Positions 59,115-64,000 of a DNA stretch of 64,000 bases are shown in pieces. Under the pieces are notes generated by a model. It saw nothing but the letters and a program-made list of their open reading frames with translations. It did no database searches and was not told where the DNA came from. Every line of letters starts with the position of its first letter. Within the stretch, counting starts at the first letter, position 1. The stretch is taken from positions 1 to 64,000 of the forward strand of contig CAZQLL010000002.1 of the NCBI GenBank assembly GCA_964594125.1, written 5' to 3'. The stretch comes from CAVRZJ01 sp964594125. GTDB lineage: Bacteria; Acidobacteriota; Thermoanaerobaculia; Thermoanaerobaculales; Thermoanaerobaculaceae. Both the position numbers and the translations under genes were made by a program.

Positions 59115-59847
59115 GACCCTTGCCCTGATCGCGCGCGAGATGGTGGCGTACTTCTCGTCGCCGCTCGCCTACGTCGTGCTGACGGCGTTCCTGTTCTTCA
59201 ACGGCTACGTGTTCTGGCTGATCGTGGCGTTCCTCAACGACCCGCGCACGCAGGCGATGGCGCCGCTGAAGCTGATGTTCGGCGGCACGATCTTCTTCTG
59301 GCTCTTCCTGCTCTTCCTGGTGCCGGTGATCACCATGCGGCTGCTCGCCGAGGAGCGGCGGACCGGCACCCTCGAGGTGCTGCTGACATCGCCGGTGAGC
59401 GAGGGGCAGGTGGTGGTCGCGAAGTTCGTCGCGGCGCTGCTGTTCTACTGCTTCCTCTGGCTGCCGACCGTCGTCTACGTGGTGATTCTCGGGTCGTACT
59501 CCGCGATCGACATGGGACCGGTGCTCGCCGGCTACCTCGGCATCCTGCTGCTCGGCATCCTGTTCTCGGCGGTGGGGCTGCTCACGTCGGCACTGTCGCG
59601 CAACCAGATCGTCGCCGCGATCTTCGCCTTCGCGGTGCTGGTGGTGCTGTTCTCGGTCGGGCTGCTCGAGCAGCTCGCCACCGCGCCGGCGCTCAAGAGC
59701 GCGCTCGGCTACATGAACCTGTGGGACCACATGGACGACTTCGCCAAGGGTCTGGTCGACACCCGCCACGTGGTCTACAGCGTCAGCCTCGCGGGCCTGT
59801 TCCTGTTCCTCGCGACCAGGGCCCTCGAGGCCAAGAAGTGGAGGTGA
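59107..59847 (+). CDS. ABC-2 permease, GldF-like
   Basis: 246 residues, about 6 membrane helices. Starts RKTLALIAREMVAYFSSPLAYVV, the family opening, and contains RLLAEERRTGTLEVLLTSPVSEGQVVVAKF, the ABC-2/GldF motif. Pairs with the ATPase at 58155. In Flavobacterium, GldA, GldF and GldG are needed for gliding, but homologues without the other Gld proteins are widespread and probably export another cargo. Four bases separate it from the GldG-like gene. Confidence 0.88.
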   Translation: MRKTLALIAREMVAYFSSPLAYVVLTAFLFFNGYVFWLIVAFLNDPRTQAMAPLKLMFGGTIFFWLFLLFLVPVITMRLLAEERRTGTLEVLLTSPVSEGQVVVAKFVAALLFYCFLWLPTVVYVVILGSYSAIDMGPVLAGYLGILLLGILFSAVGLLTSALSRNQIVAAIFAFAVLVVLFSVGLLEQLATAPALKSALGYMNLWDHMDDFAKGLVDTRHVVYSVSLAGLFLFLATRALEAKKWR

Positions 59848-59850
59848 GCG

Positions 59851-61284
59851 GTGCGCAGGGAGAACGTCGTCACCGCCTCGACGGCCACCGTCGGCATCGT
59901 CCTCGCCGTCGTGCTGACCGGCATGGTCAACTGGCTGGGGTTCCGCCACTACGTGCGCGGCGACTGGACCAAGTCGCAGCTCTACTCGCTTTCCGAGAAG
60001 ACCGCCAACGTCCTCAAGGGCGTGGACGCCGACGTCAGCGTCATCGTTTTCATGACGCCGTCGACGCCGCTGTTCACCGAGGTCAAGGAGCTGCTCGCCC
60101 GCTATGCGGCGAAGGCGCCGAGGATCAAGGTGGAGTACATCGACCCCGACCGTGACCCGCTGCGCACCCGCCAGCTCGCGCAGGACTTCGGCGTGTCGGC
60201 GGCCAACACCGTGGTGTTCGCCTCCGGCGACCGCAAGAAGTACGTCACCTCGGACCAGCTCGCCGAGTACGACTACTCCGGGATGCAGTACGGGCAGCAG
60301 CCGAAGATGAAGGGGTTCAAGGGCGAGGAGCAGTTCACCTCGGCGATCCTCGCCGTCGTCAACCCGAAGCAGCCGAAGATCTACTTCACGACCGGCCACG
60401 GCGAGCACGACATCGACGGCTTCGCGCAGGACGGGTTGTCGCAGCTCAAGGAGTACCTCAAGCGCGACAACCTGGTCGCCGAGAAGACCACGCTGCTGAA
60501 GGGCGAGGTGCCGGCCGACTGCGACCTGCTGGTGGTGGCGGGGCCGCGGGCGCCGTTCGCCGAGGTCGAGATCGGCGCGATCCGCACCTATCTCGGCAAG
60601 GGGGGGCGGGCTCTGCTGATGCTCGACCCGGTGCTCGGGGGGCAGCAGCGGCCGTCCGGCCTCGAGGCGTTGGCGAAGGAGTACGGCGTCGAGTACGGCG
60701 ACGACCTCGTGATCGACCCGAACAACGCGCTGCCGTTCGTCGATCTGTCGACGGTGTTCGCCAACGACTTCCGCTCGCACCCGGTGGTCGACGGGCTGCG
60801 GGGCATGGCGGTGGTGCTGCCGGTCGCCCGCTCGGTGGCCACGACGACGGCGGCCGGCGCCACCTCGACGCAGCTCCTCACCACCTCCTCCGGCGGCTGG
60901 GGGGAGCGCGATCTCGCGGCGATCGCGGCGCGCCGCCCGATCGACAAGAACGACACCGACACGCAGGGGCCGGTGAGCCTCGGCGTTGCGGCGCAGGCGG
61001 AGGCAGACAGGGAGAACGGCTGGCGGCTGGTGGCGTTCGGCAACTCCTACTTCATCGCCAACGCGCAGCTCGCCAACGCGGGCAACCTCAACCTCGGCCT
61101 GAACGCCATCAACTGGCTGGCCAGGCGCGAGCAGTCGCTGGGGATCGCGCCGCGCGCGCCGGAGCAGGTGCAGCTCTTCCTGTCGCGCACCCAGATGCGC
61201 GCGATCACGCTGATCTCGCTGCTCGGACTGCCGGCGCTGGCGATTGCGCTCGGCGGCGCGGTGTGGTGGCGGCGCAGGAGGTAG
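59851..61284 (+). CDS. GldG-like membrane-anchored ABC auxiliary protein
   Basis: 477 residues. N-terminal helix (about 10-28), a periplasmic region with DUF7088/ABC_transp_aux folds (SLSEKTANVLKGVDADVSVIVF; YFTTGHGEHDIDGFAQDGLSQLKEYL; DCDLLVVAGPRAPFAEVE), and a C-terminal helix (about 450-472) ending in WWRRRR. Start GTG 59851. It is the partner of the permease. The aligned parts near 130-200 include a flexible DYSGMQYGQQPKMKGFKGE loop. Confidence 0.87.
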   Translation: MRRENVVTASTATVGIVLAVVLTGMVNWLGFRHYVRGDWTKSQLYSLSEKTANVLKGVDADVSVIVFMTPSTPLFTEVKELLARYAAKAPRIKVEYIDPDRDPLRTRQLAQDFGVSAANTVVFASGDRKKYVTSDQLAEYDYSGMQYGQQPKMKGFKGEEQFTSAILAVVNPKQPKIYFTTGHGEHDIDGFAQDGLSQLKEYLKRDNLVAEKTTLLKGEVPADCDLLVVAGPRAPFAEVEIGAIRTYLGKGGRALLMLDPVLGGQQRPSGLEALAKEYGVEYGDDLVIDPNNALPFVDLSTVFANDFRSHPVVDGLRGMAVVLPVARSVATTTAAGATSTQLLTTSSGGWGERDLAAIAARRPIDKNDTDTQGPVSLGVAAQAEADRENGWRLVAFGNSYFIANAQLANAGNLNLGLNAINWLARREQSLGIAPRAPEQVQLFLSRTQMRAITLISLLGLPALAIALGGAVWWRRRR

Positions 61285-61286
61285 CG

Positions 61287-62672
61287 ATGCGGTTGGGCAG
61301 ACTGATCGTCCTAGCTGTGCTGGTGCTCGGGCTCGGCGCGTACATCTGGTTCGTCGAGCGCCACGCGCCCACGACCGACGAGATCAAGGCCCGCTCCGAC
61401 AAGGTGTTCGCGACGTTCGAGCAGGACAAGGCGCGGCGGGTGGTGATCGAGAACCCGAAGGGCCGTTTCGAGCTCACGAAGGACGGCGAGGTCTGGCGGC
61501 TGGTGGCGCCGATCGCCGACGAGGCCAACGGCGGCGCGGTCACCAGCCTGCTGTCGACGCTCTCGTCGCTGAAGGCGGAGCGCACGCTGGAGGCGAAGGA
61601 CGTCAAGCTCGCCGACTACGGCCTGGAGAAGCCGGAGATGACCGTCCGCGTGACCGACGAGGCCGGGACCGAGCGGACGCTCCGCCTCGGCGGCGAGCTG
61701 CCTTTCGGCGCCACCCGCGCGGCGCTCGCCGGCGACGGCGGGAAGGTCTACGTGGTGAGCAAGTACATCGCCACCGACCTCGAGAAGGACCTCGCGGGGT
61801 GGCGCTCCAACGACCTCGCGCAGGTCTACTCGACCGACGTCGCCTCGCTCACGGTCAAGGACGCCGCCGGCCGCATCGCGGCCGCTCAGGCGGCCGGCGT
61901 CTGGACCCTCACCGAGCCGATCGCCGACCTCGCCGAGCGCGAGAAGGCCGACGGCGTCGTCTCGGACGTCTCGGCCGCGCAGATCAAGGAGTTCGTGGAC
62001 GCGCCGGGCAGCCTCGCCGAGCTCGGCCTCGAGCCGCCGCAGCTCGAGGTGACGATCGTGCGCAAGGACAACAAGCCGCCGATCCAGCTCGCCTTCGGTA
62101 TCGAGCGCGACAAGGACGGCGCAAAGCAGCGCGCCTGCCGCCGCGGTGAGCGCGTCTACTGGGTCGAGGCGACGGCGGCGGCGAGGGCCACCACCGCCCT
62201 GGCCGAGTGGCGCGCGAAGAAGCTGGTCCGCCTCGATACCTGGTCCGCCGACAAGCTCGCGGTCGAGGTGGGCAAGGACGCCGTGACGCTCGAGCGCAAG
62301 GACGGCGTGTGGAAGGCCGGCGGTGTCGAGGTCGACGCCGACAGGGTGTCGCAGCGCCTCGGCGTGCTCGCCGACATGACGGTGACCGCCTACGACCGGC
62401 CGAAGCCGACCGGTGAGCCGCGCGGCCACGTCAAGGTCACGGTGGACGACGGCGCGGCGGTGGAGTCGACGTTCTACCCCGGCGCCGCCGGCGAGGCGAT
62501 CGCCGTGGTGCCCGGCCGCGCTGGCGCGCTCGCAGTCGACGCGGCTCGGGTCGACGAGCTGCTCGCCGACGTCGCGGCTCTCGCGAAGCCGAAGCCGACG
62601 CCCACGCCGGCGCCGACGCCGGCCCCGGCGCCGACCGCGGCGCCGGTCGCCGGCACGCCGGCCGCCTCGTAG
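61287..62672 (+). CDS. DUF4340 membrane-anchored protein
   Basis: 461 residues. ATG 61287 has GGAGG (61277-61281) 5 nt upstream. One N-terminal helix (RLIVLAVLVLGLGAYIWFV) and a periplasmic all-beta region of three similar parts (WRLVAPIADEANGGAVTSLLSTLSSLKAER, then VWTLTEPIAD, then VWKAGGVEVDADRVSQRLGVLADM). The tail is Pro/Thr/Ala-rich (about 435-461), like a wall-spanning linker. DUF4340 proteins usually sit with GldA/F/G-like genes. Possible role: periplasmic stalk of the complex; no enzyme motif. Confidence 0.85.
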   Translation: MRLGRLIVLAVLVLGLGAYIWFVERHAPTTDEIKARSDKVFATFEQDKARRVVIENPKGRFELTKDGEVWRLVAPIADEANGGAVTSLLSTLSSLKAERTLEAKDVKLADYGLEKPEMTVRVTDEAGTERTLRLGGELPFGATRAALAGDGGKVYVVSKYIATDLEKDLAGWRSNDLAQVYSTDVASLTVKDAAGRIAAAQAAGVWTLTEPIADLAEREKADGVVSDVSAAQIKEFVDAPGSLAELGLEPPQLEVTIVRKDNKPPIQLAFGIERDKDGAKQRACRRGERVYWVEATAAARATTALAEWRAKKLVRLDTWSADKLAVEVGKDAVTLERKDGVWKAGGVEVDADRVSQRLGVLADMTVTAYDRPKPTGEPRGHVKVTVDDGAAVESTFYPGAAGEAIAVVPGRAGALAVDAARVDELLADVAALAKPKPTPTPAPTPAPAPTAAPVAGTPAAS

Positions 62673-62770
62673 CGGCGGCCCCGGCGCGCCGCGCCGCGGT
62701 CCGCACCGCGCTGGTGCGCGCCGTCGCGCATCAGCGGACGACGCGCGGGTGAGGGGGCGCCTCCCGCGGG

Positions 62771-62785
62771 GGGGCGATCCGCCCC
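62771..62785 (+). terminator. Weak hairpin downstream of the ABC operon
   Basis: GGGGCG (62771-62776), loop ATC, CGCCCC (62780-62785), followed by TT. Lies in the 237-bp gap before the convergent sigma-54 regulator; low stability and short T-run. Confidence 0.3.
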
Positions 62786-62909
62786 TTGCTGTCGGCCGCG
62801 GGCTGTCGGCAGCCTTCGCCGCGCGCCCTCGCGCGCCGGCGGCGGGCGAGCCTGCGGCCGGGATCGTGCGGGCGGGCTGTCCTGCTCCGGCTCGCAGTCA
62901 TGCTCACAC

Positions 62910-64000
<1,091 letters not shown>

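Overview
The window is 64 kb of very GC-rich, densely packed bacterial chromosome. It has no rRNA, tRNA, IS element, prophage or CRISPR array that I can see. The gene set fits a Gram-negative-type bacterium of the Acidobacteriota, perhaps Thermoanaerobaculia-like. It includes a TonB-dependent receptor with an N-terminal carboxypeptidase-regulatory-like domain, RlpA, an MMPL/RND exporter, a SpoIVB-like S55 peptidase, a Hanks kinase fused to WD40 repeats, an FHA-GAF-cyclase, a Gld-type ABC cluster with a DUF4340 protein, and an IPTL-CTERM-like secreted protein. Myxococcota or a neighbouring phylum is the main alternative. The assignment is inference, since no marker rRNA is present.

Layout. 0.2-5.4 kb: a secreted IPTL-CTERM-like protein, an HtrA-type protease and an orphan family 5 solute-binding lipoprotein. 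5.6-8.5 kb: an APC amino-acid permease and a type I glutamine synthetase. 8.6-17.3 kb: a large GT-C-like membrane protein with three C-terminal repeats, an AlaX-type editing protein, ahcY, a methyltransferase and a second GT-C-like protein. 17.3-19.3 kb: ilvE and a Nif3 protein. 19.6-23.0 kb: a coupled run cinA-thpR-plsY-gpsA. 23.2-25.0 kb: an RluA enzyme and a cytosolic histidine kinase. 25.3-27.7 kb: fadR-fadD with a FadR-type operator. 27.7-31.7 kb: a polysaccharide deacetylase divergent from pgsA and an MMPL exporter. 32.0-34.4 kb: a LonC-type protease. 34.4-38.7 kb, minus strand: S55 peptidase, beta-propeller protein and coaD, each overlapping the next by 4 bp. 38.8-44.4 kb: a tiny membrane protein, a DUF2231 protein, an LtaS-like enzyme with an Ig-like front end, and the coupled ubiE-folD-coaE. 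44.6-46.8 kb: rdgB and the FHA-GAF-cyclase. 46.9-53.8 kb: the TonB receptor, then (reading the minus strand) purB, rlpA and a DISM-like receptor, with 4-bp overlaps. 53.9-57.7 kb: carbamate kinase and ornithine carbamoyltransferase, convergent with the kinase-WD40 gene. 58.2-62.7 kb: the Gld-type ABC operon. 62.9-64 kb: a truncated sigma-54 response regulator.

Signals beyond genes. (1) At least seven genes have a TANNNT-like -10 box ending exactly 6 nt before the start codon, and most of these lack a Shine-Dalgarno sequence. This points to leaderless transcription of a sizeable gene class, beside a second class with -35/-10 promoters and good Shine-Dalgarno sites. (2) A family of heptad tandem repeats (unit close to NNCCACG) sits at six gene boundaries and runs into coding sequence at two of them. 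(3) Hairpin-forming repeats lie at 31.8, 39.0, 44.5 and 49.7 kb. (4) There is a FadR operator matching the Bacillus consensus at 16 of 18 positions, and a CRP-like dyad before the first gene.

The genes are mostly housekeeping: phospholipid synthesis (plsY, gpsA, pgsA), fatty-acid activation, CoA (coaD, coaE), folate, quinone, purine, SAM recycling and envelope functions. I found no convincing defence or mobile system. The best candidates for new biology are the leaderless promoter class, the heptad repeats, the shared C-terminal module of the two GT-C-like proteins, and the Ig-LtaS fusion.
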